From: Rhodocista pekingensis
GTDB lineage: Bacteria > Pseudomonadota > Alphaproteobacteria > Azospirillales > Azospirillaceae
DNA: 64,000 nucleotides
Assembly (NCBI RefSeq): GCF_042665545.1
Contig: NZ_JBHTCM010000004.1
Coordinates: 186,001-250,000, forward strand
Reading direction: 5' to 3'
Under the pieces are notes generated by a model. It did no database searches. It saw only the letters and a list, made by a program, of their open reading frames with translations, and was not told where the DNA came from. Both the position numbers and the translations under genes were made by a program. Below are positions 36,201 to 44,300 of this stretch, in pieces. The stretch's first letter is position 1; every line of letters starts with the position of its first letter.

Positions 36201-36946
36201 CCACCGCCGGACAGCTTCTCGCCCTCGCCGCGCAGGCGGGAGAAGTTGGTGCCGGTGCCGGAGCCGTACTTGAACAGGCGCGCCTCGCGGACCCACAGGT
36301 CCATGATGCCGCCCTCGTTCACCAGATCGTCGTCGACGGACTGGATGAAGCAGGCGTGCGGCTGCGGATGCTCATAGGCGGTTTCGGACTTCACCAGCTC
36401 GCCGGTGCGGAAGTCCACGTAGAAGTGGCCCTGGCTGGGGCCGTCGACGCCATAGGCCCAGTGGATGCCGGTGTTGAACCACTGCGGCGAGTTCGGCGCC
36501 GCCATCTGGCGCGCCAGCATGAAGCGCAGCTCGTCATAGAAGGCGCGGGCGTCCGCCTCGCCGTCGAAATAGCCGCCCTTCCAGCCCCAGTAGGCCCAGG
36601 TGCCGGCCAGCCGGTCGAACACCTGCCGGGCCGAGGTCTCGCTGCCCGTGCGCTTCTCCGCCGGCAGGGCGGCCAGCGCCTCCTCGTCCGCCACATGGCG
36701 CCAGAGGAAGGAGGGGACGGTGTTCTCCTCCACCGGCTTCAGGGCGGCGGGCACGCCGGCCTTGCGGAAGTACTTCTGGGCCAGGATATCGCAGGCGACC
36801 TGGCTCCAGTCGGCCGGCACCTCGACATCCTTGAGCTGGAAGACGACCGAGCCGTCGGGGTTGCGGATCTCGCTGGTCGCGCGGCGGAAGCCGATGCCTT
36901 CGTAGGCGTCCTGTCCCTCGGTGGTGAAGCGTCGCTCAAATCGCAT
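33206..36946 (-). CDS. nrdJ: Adenosylcobalamin-dependent (class II) ribonucleotide reductase
   Basis: Reduces ribonucleotides to deoxyribonucleotides with coenzyme B12, independent of oxygen. The start is ATG 36946 (MRFERRFTTEGQDAYEGIGF); the frame continues far upstream only because of antisense coding bias. The 1246-residue product has the active-site regions NSPQWFNTGIHWAYG, QPHACFIQSVDDDL, GSGTGTNFS, the NPCSEYMFLDDTACNLAS motif and TGTIGLVMDCDTTGIEP, and a C-terminal zinc-ribbon-like tail CPECGNMTLVRNGTCLKCDTCGSTTGC. Length and tail fit the long alphaproteobacterial NrdJ. I saw no cobalamin riboswitch upstream. Confidence 0.96.
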   Translation of the reverse strand: MRFERRFTTEGQDAYEGIGFRRATSEIRNPDGSVVFQLKDVEVPADWSQVACDILAQKYFRKAGVPAALKPVEENTVPSFLWRHVADEEALAALPAEKRTGSETSARQVFDRLAGTWAYWGWKGGYFDGEADARAFYDELRFMLARQMAAPNSPQWFNTGIHWAYGVDGPSQGHFYVDFRTGELVKSETAYEHPQPHACFIQSVDDDLVNEGGIMDLWVREARLFKYGSGTGTNFSRLRGEGEKLSGGGKSSGLMSFLKIGDRAAGAIKSGGTTRRAAKMVTVDLDHPDIEAYIDWKVAEEQKVAALVTGSKTVRKHLTLVMAACTEGFGPDAERLDPQKNKALKRAIIAARKALVPENYIQRAVQLAGQGYTDFDTRVFDTDWDSEAYLTVSGQNSNNSVRIPNGFLEAVETDADWTLIRRTDGKPARTLKARALWDKIAYAAWQSADPGVQFDTTINEWHTCPASGRINASNPCSEYMFLDDTACNLASINLMEFRRTDGSFDIPAFEHACRLWTVVLEISVLMAQFPSREIARLSYEYRTLGLGFANIGGLLMASGIPYDSAEGRAICGSITAIMTGTAYATSAEMAQELGPFPGYAQNREAMLRVIRNHRRAAHGARSGYEDLSVLPVALRADDIPDGDLMDAAKAAWDRALALGEAHGFRNAQATVLAPTGTIGLVMDCDTTGIEPDFALVKFKKLAGGGYFKIINRAVPEALSRLGYAPEEITRIERYAVGHGTLQGAPGIDHDKLRAKGFGDAELEKLEAALGSAFDIKFAFNRWTFGEAFCTETLGIPQAALDDFGFDMLAFLGFAKAEIEAANVYCCGAMTLEGAPGLKDEHLPVFDCASPCGKIGKRYLSTQSHIRMMAAAQPFISGAISKTINMPNHASVDECKDAYLLSWRLGLKANALYRDGSKLSQPLNAQVLEEDEEETAEEETLVERIVEAPAAARAPLIAERIVERVVEKVIRQTEREKLPHRRKGYTQKAMVGGHKVYLRTGEYQDGRLGEIFIDMHKEGAAFRSMMNNFAIAVSLGLQYGVPLEEYVEAFTFTRFEPSGMVQGNDAIKMATSILDYVFRELAISYLGRNDLAHATPEDLLPDTMGRGERQAELPESAARVTKETLDVVARVASTGYVRSNLRVLPGGAAGKAVQAFESVAAPVAYAATGTETARPATAFAGGGTTTTTTTTVHYHRESSSDARLERVKEARAKGYEGDPCPECGNMTLVRNGTCLKCDTCGSTTGCS

Positions 36947-37342
36947 GGCGCCCCGTGCCTCTCTCGATCCGCGTTTCAGGAAAGGGGAACGGCCGCGCGC
37001 GACCAGCGCCTCCGGCACCGCCTCCCCAAGATGCTGTGTGTAACGGAAGCGTAAGCCACGAGTTCTCGTGCGGCAACGAGATTTTGTGGCCCGAAACGGC
37101 CGGACACACCGCTTATAGGGTTGACAGGGACTCGGCCCGGAAAGGGCGCCGTGGTCCGGGGCCACCCGGCCGGAAGCCGCGGCAATCCTCGGCCCGCGGC
37201 GACCGGACCGGCGGCGGGCGGGGTGGTGCCGGAGTCGCGTCTGCGGCGGAACGGACGGGGGGCACGCGGGGCTTTTCATCTGCAAGGAAGGATGGCAGGG
37301 TGCGGCGGCCAGGGCGGCACGCCCGTTCACCCCCATAGGATT
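36947..37342. other. Divergent region between nrdJ and the flippase-like gene
   Basis: About 400 bases that should carry both promoters. A perfect palindrome CACGAG-TT-CTCGTG lies at 37057-37070, about 110 bases upstream of nrdJ, and may be a protein-binding site. I could not recognise an NrdR box or a cobalamin riboswitch. An open frame across 37121-37342 merges with the next gene but lacks a convincing start. Confidence 0.45.
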
Positions 37343-38410
37343 ATGGACTCCTCCTTCGACACCGCCCGCGAGGCCGCCCGGTCCGAACCGACGCCGACGG
37401 CCGGGGGCTCGGAGACGGCGCGGCCGTCCCTGTCCGCCCGGGCCAGGACATGGTCCGGCATCGCCAGCTTCGTGATCCTCGTCATCCTGGCCGTCGTGGC
37501 CGTCCGCCATGTCATGCATGAGGTGGATGTCGCGGATGTCTGGGCCTACCTCGACGCGCTGCCGCTCTGGAAGGTGCTGGAGGCCCTGGCCCTCACTGCG
37601 GCCGGCTACATGGTGCTGACCCTCTACGACGTGTCGGCGCTGCGGTACCTGAACCTCCGGGTCCGCTATCCCACGGTGGCGCTGGCCAGCTTCGCCGGCT
37701 ACGCGATCTCCAACAATGTCGGCTGGGCCGTGATCAGCGGCGGCTCCGTCCGCTACCGGGTCTATTCGGCGGCGGGCCTGTCGGCGGGGACGATCGCCAA
37801 GGTCGTCGTCTTCTCCACCACCACCTTCACCCTGGGCGTCAGCTTCACCGGCTCCATCGGCATGCTGGTGGGTCCGCATCCGGTGGCCTCGCTGCTCTCC
37901 CTGCCGGAATGGCTGGTGCAGGTGCTGGCCGGGGTCACGCTCGCGGGGCTGCTGGCGCTCTGCGTGCTGGCGGAGGTGACGCGCAAGCCGGTGAAGGTCT
38001 GGCGCTGGTCGTTCCAGCTTCCGTCCTCGGGGCTGATGCTGGCCCAGATCGCCATTGCCTCGCTGGAGATCCTGATCGCCGGTGCCGCGCTCTGGCTTCT
38101 GCTGCCGCAGACCCATGGCGCCAGCTTCATGGAGTTCCTGGGTATCTACTGTGCAGCCCTGGTCGTCGCCATGGTCAGCCACATCCCCGGCGGTCTGGGC
38201 GTGTTCGAGACGATCCTGCTGCTCGGCCTGTCGGCCCAGGGCTCTGCGGGCGGCGTGCTCGGCGCGCTGCTGGCCTATCGCTTCATCTACTATGTGCTGC
38301 CGCTCGTCGTGGCCGGCATGCTGCTGGCGGCATGGGAACTGAAGACGGCCTCCGGGCCGGCTGCGGCGCTGCGCGCCCTGTCCCGGCGGGTCTTCAACCG
38401 GGAGTCCTGA
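37343..38410 (+). CDS. Membrane protein, LPG synthase/flippase-like (UPF0104)
   Basis: Integral membrane protein related to the transmembrane half of MprF (lysylphosphatidylglycerol synthase). ATG 37343 follows TAGGA; upstream starts lack support. The 355 residues hold about eight hydrophobic helices and the family motifs YDVSALRYL, ASFAGYAISNNVGWAVISGGSVRYRVYSAAGLS and SHIPGGLGVFETILL. The catalytic aminoacyl-transferase domain of MprF is absent, so it is more likely a lipid translocase-type protein than a synthase. The substrate is unknown. Confidence 0.85.
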   Translation: MDSSFDTAREAARSEPTPTAGGSETARPSLSARARTWSGIASFVILVILAVVAVRHVMHEVDVADVWAYLDALPLWKVLEALALTAAGYMVLTLYDVSALRYLNLRVRYPTVALASFAGYAISNNVGWAVISGGSVRYRVYSAAGLSAGTIAKVVVFSTTTFTLGVSFTGSIGMLVGPHPVASLLSLPEWLVQVLAGVTLAGLLALCVLAEVTRKPVKVWRWSFQLPSSGLMLAQIAIASLEILIAGAALWLLLPQTHGASFMEFLGIYCAALVVAMVSHIPGGLGVFETILLLGLSAQGSAGGVLGALLAYRFIYYVLPLVVAGMLLAAWELKTASGPAAALRALSRRVFNRES

Positions 38411-38551
38411 TCCCCATCTTTCCGGTCAGGTCGCGGCCGTCCCGGGTGCACCGGAGTGGACGGGGGCGCCCCGGGGTGCCATAGTCCGCCGCGACCGGCG
38501 GGCCGCCTCGCGCCGCCCGACCTCCGACCCGTGGATTGGACTGTCCAGGAC

Positions 38552-38947
38552 ATGGCCCAGCAGGAACGCATTTCCCTTGTCACCCGGATGGCGAACGTCG
38601 CCATCAACGTCCTGACCTGGCGGCGCGGCCAGCTCGTGGGGACCGACAAGTTCGGCAACCGCTACTTCTTGGAGCGCAAGGCGCGTCCCGGCACCCGCCG
38701 CCGCCGCTGGGTGCTCTTCAACGGCGAGCCGGAGGCGACGAAGGTGCCGCCCGAATGGCACGGCTGGCTGCACTACACGATGGATGCGCCGCTGCCGGAG
38801 AACAGCCCCTTCCACAAGCCCTGGGTGAAGGAGCACCAGCCCAACCGCACCGGCACGGTGAACGCCTACCGGCCGCCGGGGCACATGCTCCAGGGCGGCC
38901 AGCGGGCGCGCGCTACGGGTGACTACGAACCCTGGACGCCGAGCTGA
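38552..38947 (+). CDS. NADH:ubiquinone oxidoreductase subunit NDUFA12 family protein
   Basis: Accessory complex I subunit shared by alphaproteobacteria and mitochondria. The 131-residue product carries VGTDKFGNRYFLERKA, RRRRWVLFNGEPEATKVPPEWHGWLHYTMDAPLP and KPWVKEHQPNRTGTVNAYRPPGH, all typical of NDUFA12. ATG 38552 has only a weak ribosome binding site; a GTG at 38531 is the alternative. An MlaD-type gene follows, and the NDUFA12/MlaD/DUF2155/aat neighbourhood is conserved in alphaproteobacteria. Confidence 0.93.
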   Translation: MAQQERISLVTRMANVAINVLTWRRGQLVGTDKFGNRYFLERKARPGTRRRRWVLFNGEPEATKVPPEWHGWLHYTMDAPLPENSPFHKPWVKEHQPNRTGTVNAYRPPGHMLQGGQRARATGDYEPWTPS

Positions 38948-39015
38948 CGCGCCAGCGCCCTTTCCCTGTCTTCCGGCCCTCCCCGGCGGGGGCCCGTACC
39001 GTCTGAAGAGTCCGC

Positions 39016-39540
39016 ATGCGCAGGAACGTCATCGAAACCGTGCTGGGCGCCGTCGTGCTCGTGGTGGCCGGCTTCTTCCTCTTCTTCGCTTACCAGTCCA
39101 GCAATGTCCGGACTGTCAGCGGCTACAGGCTGGAGGCCCGCTTCTCCAGCACCGGCGGCTTGCAGCCCGGCGCGGACGTCCGCATCAGCGGCGTGCGGGT
39201 CGGCACGGTCGTCAACCAGTACCTGGACAAGCAGACCTTCCAGGCCGTGCTGGTCCTGGAGGTGGACACCTCCGTCCGCCTGCCGGAGGACACGACGGCC
39301 ATCATCGCCAGCGAGAGCCTGCTGGGCGGACGCTTCCTCGATCTCCAGCCCGGCGGGGCGGAGGATCTGCTGAACCCTGGCGACCGCATCCAGTACACCC
39401 AGTCCGCGGTGAACCTGGAGGATCTGCTGGGCCGCTACATCTTCAGCAGCGGCCAGGGGGGCGGGCAGCAAGGTGGGGGCCAGCAGGGCCAGCAACCGGC
39501 GGAACCGCCGTCGGGCGGCCTGCTCGGCGGGGGGAAGTAG
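39016..39540 (+). CDS. mlaD: MlaD-type MCE-domain protein
   Basis: Periplasmic lipid-transfer component of the Mla phospholipid pathway, anchored to the inner membrane. The 174 residues have an N-terminal helix (about 6-27, LGAVVLVVAGFFLFFAY), an MCE domain with GYRLEARFSSTGGLQPGADVRISGVRVGTVV, SLLGGRFLDLQPGG and LEDLLGRYIF, and a Gly/Gln-rich low-complexity tail. The permease and ATPase partners are not in the window. The next gene begins one base after its stop. Confidence 0.92.
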   Translation: MRRNVIETVLGAVVLVVAGFFLFFAYQSSNVRTVSGYRLEARFSSTGGLQPGADVRISGVRVGTVVNQYLDKQTFQAVLVLEVDTSVRLPEDTTAIIASESLLGGRFLDLQPGGAEDLLNPGDRIQYTQSAVNLEDLLGRYIFSSGQGGGQQGGGQQGQQPAEPPSGGLLGGGK

Positions 39541-39541
39541 C

Positions 39542-40318
39542 GTGTCCGGCGCCCGTCCGCCGGGCCCGGCCCAGTCCTGGGATGCCGACCGCTACGCGCG
39601 GGACTTCGGCATCGTCGCGGAGCTGGGCCGCCCGGTCCTGGACCTGCTCGACCCGCGCCCGGGCGAGCGCATCCTGGACCTCGGCTGCGGCGACGGGGCG
39701 CTGACCGCGGAACTGGCTGCCCGCGGCGTGGCCGTCGTGGCGGCGGACGCCGATCCCGACATGGTCCGCGCCGCCTCGGCGCGCGGCCTCGCCACCCGGG
39801 TGGTGGACGGCCATGACCTGCCGTTCCAGGCGGAGTTCGACGCCGTCTTCTCCAACGCCGCCCTGCACTGGATGCGCGATCCCGACCGGGTGATCGCCGG
39901 CGTCGCCCGCGCCCTGCGGCCCGGCGGCCGCTTCGTGGCCGAGATGGGCGGGGCCGGCAACGTTGAGACGGTGCGGAACGCCCTGGTGGCGGCGCTGGAC
40001 GCCCGCGGTCTGGACGGGGCGGCGGCCGATCCCTGGTTCTTCCCGACGGTGGAGGATTATGCCGGGCGGCTCGCCCGCGCGGGTTTCGCTGTGCGCTCCA
40101 TCACCCTGATCCCGCGCCCCACCGATCTGGCGGCCGGCATGCGCGCCTGGCTGGAGACCTTCGCCGGCGCGTTCACCGCGCGGCTGCCGGCGGCGGAGCG
40201 GGGCGCCTTTCTGGACGAGGTCACGGCGGCGCTGGCGCCGGTGCTGCACCGGCCCGACGGCTCCTGGTGGGCCGACTATGTCCGCCTGCGCTTCCAGGCG
40301 GTGAAGGCGGGACCCTGA
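39542..40318 (+). CDS. Class I SAM-dependent methyltransferase
   Basis: Methyltransferase of unknown substrate. GTG 39542 lies one base after the mlaD stop and is preceded by GGGGGAAG, so the two are probably translated from one message. The 258-residue product has the SAM-binding motif ILDLGCGDGALTAELAARG (about residues 40-58), DADPDMV, the conserved SNAALHWMRDPDRVIAGVARALRPGGRFVAEMGG, and a C-terminal lid. The order of motifs resembles the BioC/trans-aconitate methyltransferase (Tam) group. Confidence 0.85.
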   Translation: MSGARPPGPAQSWDADRYARDFGIVAELGRPVLDLLDPRPGERILDLGCGDGALTAELAARGVAVVAADADPDMVRAASARGLATRVVDGHDLPFQAEFDAVFSNAALHWMRDPDRVIAGVARALRPGGRFVAEMGGAGNVETVRNALVAALDARGLDGAAADPWFFPTVEDYAGRLARAGFAVRSITLIPRPTDLAAGMRAWLETFAGAFTARLPAAERGAFLDEVTAALAPVLHRPDGSWWADYVRLRFQAVKAGP

Positions 40319-40407
40319 CCGCCGGCAGTGCAACGTAAAAGGACCGCCGGCCTGCGGACAGCCTCCATGATTTTACCGGAATCGGGGTTCAGACCGGTCC
40401 GATGGGC

Positions 40408-40437
40408 GGCAAGCTGAGGACCCGGCAAGCTGAGGAC
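40408..40437 (+). repeat. 14-base direct repeat ahead of the DUF2155 gene
   Basis: GGCAAGCTGAGGAC occurs at 40408-40421 and 40424-40437, a 16-base period. A further near-repeat, GCGTCAGGTT, follows inside the first codons of the next gene. This region is probably shaped by slippage. Confidence 0.75.
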
Positions 40438-40444
40438 AAGGACA

Positions 40445-41326
40445 GTGGTGAGCGTCAGGTTCACGGGCGTCAGGTTTACGACAGGCAGGGCCCGGGGCGG
40501 TTTCCCCGCGGGCATGGGGACCGGAAGCTGGGTCGTCGCGCTGGCTCTGCTGGGGGCCGTCGCGGCCGCCGGCCCGGCCCGGGCGCAGATTTCCTTGCAG
40601 CCCCGGGTCGAGCAGCCGCCGCAGCCGGAGGCGCCCTCCTCGGCCCCGCGTCAGCTCACGCCGCCACCGGCCGCGCCCGACCCGGCGCCGCAGGTGCTCA
40701 CGCCTGTCCCTCCGCCGCCCGCTGCCCTGGATGCCCCGGAGCAGCCCGGTTCCGCGCCGGTCGCCCCCCCGGCGCCGACCCCCGAGGCGGTCCCGCCGGC
40801 TCTGCCGGACGCGCCCGCTCCCACCGTCCCGACGGAGACGCCGACGGAGGCGCCGGCCGCCCCCGCCCAGCCTCCGGCCGCCCCCGGGGAGACTCAGCCG
40901 GAAGACGGGGCGTCCGACGCCGGTGCCCTGACCCCGGGGAGCCTGGGCCTGCGCCGGCTGCCGCCGGCACCCGCCGCCCCGCAGCGCAGCTTCGAGGAGA
41001 TGCCGGTCGCCCTCCTGCGCGGCCTGGACAAGATCACGGGCCGCGCCTCCTCCTTCGAGGCGAAGGTGGGGGAGGTGGCGCGCTTCGGCCAGCTTCTGGT
41101 GCATGTCCGCGCCTGCCGCGAGGCGCCGCCGATCGAGCCGCCGGAATCGGCGGCCTTCCTGGAGATCACCGAACTGCGCCCGGACGAAGGGGCGGTGCCG
41201 CTGTTCTCGGGCTGGATGTTCGCCTCCAGCCCGGCGCTCTCGGCGCTGGAGCACCCGGTCTACGATGTCTGGGTGATCGATTGCAGGAAGGCGGAGACGA
41301 GCGCCGCCTCGTCCCCCGCGGACTGA
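40445..41326 (+). CDS. Exported DUF2155 protein
   Basis: Envelope protein of unknown function. The 293-residue frame starts at GTG 40445 after AAGGACA; an ATG at 40514 would give a clean signal peptide (GTGSWVVALALLGAVAAAGPARAQ) and may be the true start. A Pro/Ala-rich region (about residues 50-175) follows, then the DUF2155 domain (about 180-280) with KITGRASSFEAKVGEVARFGQLLVHVRAC, FLEITELRPDEGAVPLFSGWMFASSPALSALEHPVYDVWVIDC. The last 67 bases overlap the 3' end of aat on the other strand. Confidence 0.88.
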   Translation: MVSVRFTGVRFTTGRARGGFPAGMGTGSWVVALALLGAVAAAGPARAQISLQPRVEQPPQPEAPSSAPRQLTPPPAAPDPAPQVLTPVPPPPAALDAPEQPGSAPVAPPAPTPEAVPPALPDAPAPTVPTETPTEAPAAPAQPPAAPGETQPEDGASDAGALTPGSLGLRRLPPAPAAPQRSFEEMPVALLRGLDKITGRASSFEAKVGEVARFGQLLVHVRACREAPPIEPPESAAFLEITELRPDEGAVPLFSGWMFASSPALSALEHPVYDVWVIDCRKAETSAASSPAD

Positions 41327-41916
41327 AAGCGCGCCGGCCGGCGCAACGCCGCCGTCAGCAGGGCCTTGTAGCGGGCGCGCGGGATTTCGACGGAGCCGAA
41401 CTGCGCCAGGTGTTCCGTGACGAACTGCGTGTCCAGCAGGATGTAGCCACCGGCCTTGAGCCGCGCGACCAGATGCACGAGGGCCACCTTGCTGGCGTCC
41501 GTCTCGCGGGAGAACATGCTTTCCCCGAAGAAGGCGGCGCCCAGCGCCACCCCGTACAGGCCGCCGACCAGCCGGTCGCCCGACCAGCATTCCACGGAAT
41601 GGGCGAAGCCCAGTTCGTGCAGGCGGCAGTAGGCGGCCAGAATCTCCCCGTTGATCCAGGTCTGCGGCCGGCCGGGGCCTGATTCCGCGCAGGCTTCCAT
41701 GACACCGCGGAAATCGCTGTCGCAGCGCACCGTGAAGGGCTGCTGCCGCACCGTCCGGCGCAGCCGCCGCGGCACATGGAAGCCGTCGAGCGGCATGATC
41801 CCCCGCATCGGCGGGTCGAACCACATCAGTTCGTCCGAGGCGGCGCTCTCCGCCATCGGGAAGATCCCGGCGGCATAGGCGCGCAGCAGCAGGTCCGGGG
41901 TCAGCATCATGTCCAT
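41260..41916 (-). CDS. aat: Leucyl/phenylalanyl-tRNA-protein transferase
   Basis: Adds Leu or Phe to proteins with N-terminal Lys or Arg, marking them for ClpS/ClpAP degradation (N-degron pathway). The family usually starts just before LTPDLLLRAYAAGIFPMAE, so I use ATG 41916; a GTG at 41946 is the longest option. The 218-residue product shows WFDPPMRGIMPLDGFHVPRRLRR, TWINGEILAAYCRLHELGFAHSVECWSGDRLVGGLYGVALGAAFFGESMFSRETDASKVAL and LLDTQFVTEHLAQFG. The gene converges on the DUF2155 gene with a 67-base tail-to-tail overlap. Confidence 0.95.
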   Translation of the reverse strand: MDMMLTPDLLLRAYAAGIFPMAESAASDELMWFDPPMRGIMPLDGFHVPRRLRRTVRQQPFTVRCDSDFRGVMEACAESGPGRPQTWINGEILAAYCRLHELGFAHSVECWSGDRLVGGLYGVALGAAFFGESMFSRETDASKVALVHLVARLKAGGYILLDTQFVTEHLAQFGSVEIPRARYKALLTAALRRPARFQSAGDEAALVSAFLQSITQTS

Positions 41917-42137
41917 GGCTCTGGCCGGAACAACCGTGCCCGGCACTCGGGTATGTTACCACATTCACATTTCACGAAAGTTTTTCAAGACCGAGACACG
42001 GGTGTCGCCGTCGCCGACCTAGGGTCCGGGTCTCTGTCCGGTGTCGGGCGGCCGGTTTCGGGCGGAATGCACGGCCAACCCGCCGGGGAATGGGCCCCGC
42101 GGGTCCGTAATCCTTTTCATGATCCGGAGTTCGAGAG

Positions 42138-44216
42138 ATGACCGACGCTGCGCTGACGGCATCCGGCGCTTTCACGTTCGGCCCCCTTTCCCGTTCCGAC
42201 GCGGCCCCGCGCCGCAGCATCCTAACAAAACTCTCCCTCGTCGGCCTGCTTGCCAATGTCCAGATCGGTACGCGCATCGGGCTGCTCGTCATCATCGCCC
42301 TGCTCACGGTGCTGCTGACGGCGGGTCTGTTCGTCCTGGGCGATGCCCGGATGCAGAACGCTACCGAGCGGATGGCGGCGTTCAACGCCTTTGCCGAGGC
42401 CTCGGCGGGGCTGGAGCGGCAGGCCATGGAACTGCAACTGGTGACTCAGGGCTTTCTCCGCGCCCGCGACGCGGGTCTGGCGGAGTCCCTGCGCACCACG
42501 TTGGCCCAGGTCGATGCCAGCGTCGAGCGGATGCGGGCGCTGCCGGCCGCCGGCGGCAGCCGGGAGACGCTGGACGCCATCGGTGCCCGCCTCCAGGGCG
42601 TCGGCACGGCGTTCGAGACGGTGCTGGCGACCATGCGCAGCATCGGCTTCACCGACCAGGACGGGCTGCGCGCCCGCATGCTGGCCTCCGTCGCACTGGC
42701 CGACCAGGAGCTGCGCAAATGGCCACCGACGCTGGCGGCGGAGCTGTACATCTTCCTGGCGGAGATGCGCAATGCGGAGAAGTCCTTCCTGATCTCCGAG
42801 GATGAGAGCTTCCTCGGCCTGCACCGTCGCGCCTACAACCAGTTCGATTTCCAGCTTCCCGCCTCGCAGCTCGACGAGGCGACGAAGACGGATCTCGGGG
42901 CCCAGGTCCGCGCCTACCGCAACGACCTCGTCGCGCTCGGCGGCACCGTGGCCCGGCTGAAGGCGGAGGCTTCCGCCCTGACCGCCGCGCTCGGGGAGCT
43001 GCGGCCGCTGTTCGATGCCCTGTTCGCCTTCACCCGCGACGGCACCGCTGCCGCCAAGGCAGCCGAACTGTCGATCCGCGAGCAGACGCGGGTGGCGACG
43101 CTGGCCGTCGGCGGCGTGCTGCTGCTGCTGTTCCTCGGCCTGTCGCTGCTGCTGCTGCGCTCCATCACCCGGCCGCTGGCGCAGATCGAGGCGGCCATGC
43201 GGACCCTGGCCAAGGGCGAGCGCCTGTCCGTCATCCCCGGCATCGGCCGGCGCGACGAGATCGGCGCCATGGCCCGCGCCATCGACGTGTTCCGCCGCAA
43301 CGCGGAGGAGGTGGACCGCCTGAAGGCGGAGGACATGCGGCGCGAGCGGGTGCGCAAGCAGGCCTTCGAGACCCGCCTGTCGGAGCTGGCCGCGGCCCTG
43401 GAGCAGGAGGTGGCCGCCACCGTGGAGGCCGTGCTGGCGGAGGCGGCGGACATCGCCCGGCTGGCCGAGGGGATGGAGGATGCGGCCCGGCGTACCGGCG
43501 AACAGTCGCGCGTCGTTGCCGGTGCTGCGCAGGACGCCACCGGCAACGTGCAGACCGTCGCCGCGGCGACGGAGCAGCTTGCCGCCAGCTCGCGGGAGAT
43601 CGGCCGGCAGGTCAGCACCGTCGCCGACATGGTGACGAAGGCGGTGCAGCGCGGGGCGGAGACCCAGCGCATCGTCGGGCGGCTGGCCGATGCCGCCCGC
43701 AACATCGGTCAGGCCACCGAGCTGATCTCAAGCATCGCCAGCCAGACCAATCTGCTGGCGCTGAACGCCACGATCGAGGCGGCGCGGGCCGGGGAGGCGG
43801 GCAGGGGCTTCGCCGTCGTGGCGGGAGAGGTCAAGACCCTGGCCGGCCAGACCGGCAAGGCGACGGAGGAGATCACGGGCCAGATCGCGGCGGTACAGTC
43901 CGCCACGGCGCAGGTGATCGAGGACATGGACAGCCTGCACGAGGTGATCCGGCGGATCGACGGCATCGCCGGCATCATCAGCGCCTCCGTCGGCGAGCAG
44001 GGCAGCGCCACGGAGTCCATCAGCGCCAGCGCCGCCAGTGCCGCGGGCGGCACCATCGAGGTGTCCGACCGCATCCAGGCGGTGGCGGAGGATGCCGGCC
44101 AGACCGGTCAGCTCGCCCGCGACCTCGCGGCCCGCGCCAGCCAGGTGACGGCCCAGGTGCAGCAGCTCCGCGAGCGTCTCGCCGGCATCCTGGACGGCAG
44201 CCGGCAGGCGGTCTGA
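42138..44216 (+). CDS. Methyl-accepting chemotaxis protein with long helical sensor
   Basis: Third chemoreceptor in the window, 692 residues. It has a cytoplasmic N-terminal tail of about 45 residues, a membrane helix (about 46-68), a roughly 245-residue all-helical periplasmic domain resembling the helical bimodular (HBM) type, a second helix (about 314-336), HAMP, and a signalling domain with TNLLALNATIEAARAGEAGRGFAVVAGEVKTLAGQTGKATEEI. Unlike the two Cache receptors at 5.6-9.4 kb, its signalling domain is clearly divergent from them. The start ATG 42138 is preceded by GGAG. Ligand unknown. Confidence 0.92.
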   Translation: MTDAALTASGAFTFGPLSRSDAAPRRSILTKLSLVGLLANVQIGTRIGLLVIIALLTVLLTAGLFVLGDARMQNATERMAAFNAFAEASAGLERQAMELQLVTQGFLRARDAGLAESLRTTLAQVDASVERMRALPAAGGSRETLDAIGARLQGVGTAFETVLATMRSIGFTDQDGLRARMLASVALADQELRKWPPTLAAELYIFLAEMRNAEKSFLISEDESFLGLHRRAYNQFDFQLPASQLDEATKTDLGAQVRAYRNDLVALGGTVARLKAEASALTAALGELRPLFDALFAFTRDGTAAAKAAELSIREQTRVATLAVGGVLLLLFLGLSLLLLRSITRPLAQIEAAMRTLAKGERLSVIPGIGRRDEIGAMARAIDVFRRNAEEVDRLKAEDMRRERVRKQAFETRLSELAAALEQEVAATVEAVLAEAADIARLAEGMEDAARRTGEQSRVVAGAAQDATGNVQTVAAATEQLAASSREIGRQVSTVADMVTKAVQRGAETQRIVGRLADAARNIGQATELISSIASQTNLLALNATIEAARAGEAGRGFAVVAGEVKTLAGQTGKATEEITGQIAAVQSATAQVIEDMDSLHEVIRRIDGIAGIISASVGEQGSATESISASAASAAGGTIEVSDRIQAVAEDAGQTGQLARDLAARASQVTAQVQQLRERLAGILDGSRQAV

Positions 44217-44240
44217 GGCACGGGGTCTCGCGGGAATGAC

Positions 44241-44275
44241 GAAGGGCCGCCTCCCGGTCGGGGAGGCGGCCCTTC
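44241..44275. terminator. Hairpin between convergent receptor and accC genes
   Basis: GAAGGGCCGCCTCCC at 44241-44255 and GGGAGGCGGCCCTTC at 44261-44275 form a perfect 15-base stem with a five-base loop. It lies between two gene ends that converge, so it may stop transcription from both sides, although neither flank has a T tract. Confidence 0.7.
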
Positions 44276-44300
44276 TCGTGGGACCGGATGGCGGCGCGGC

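Noticed and set aside
32981..37054. A 1357-codon plus-strand open frame
   Set aside because: It is antisense to nrdJ, which has clear family motifs; the plus-strand product shows none.
36947..37342. Cobalamin riboswitch upstream of nrdJ
   Set aside because: Considered because NrdJ needs B12, but no recognisable B12-box or suitable fold was found by eye.
36947..38182. Upstream extension of the nrdJ reading frame by more than 400 codons
   Set aside because: It is antisense to the flippase-like gene; NrdJ similarity begins at ATG 36946.
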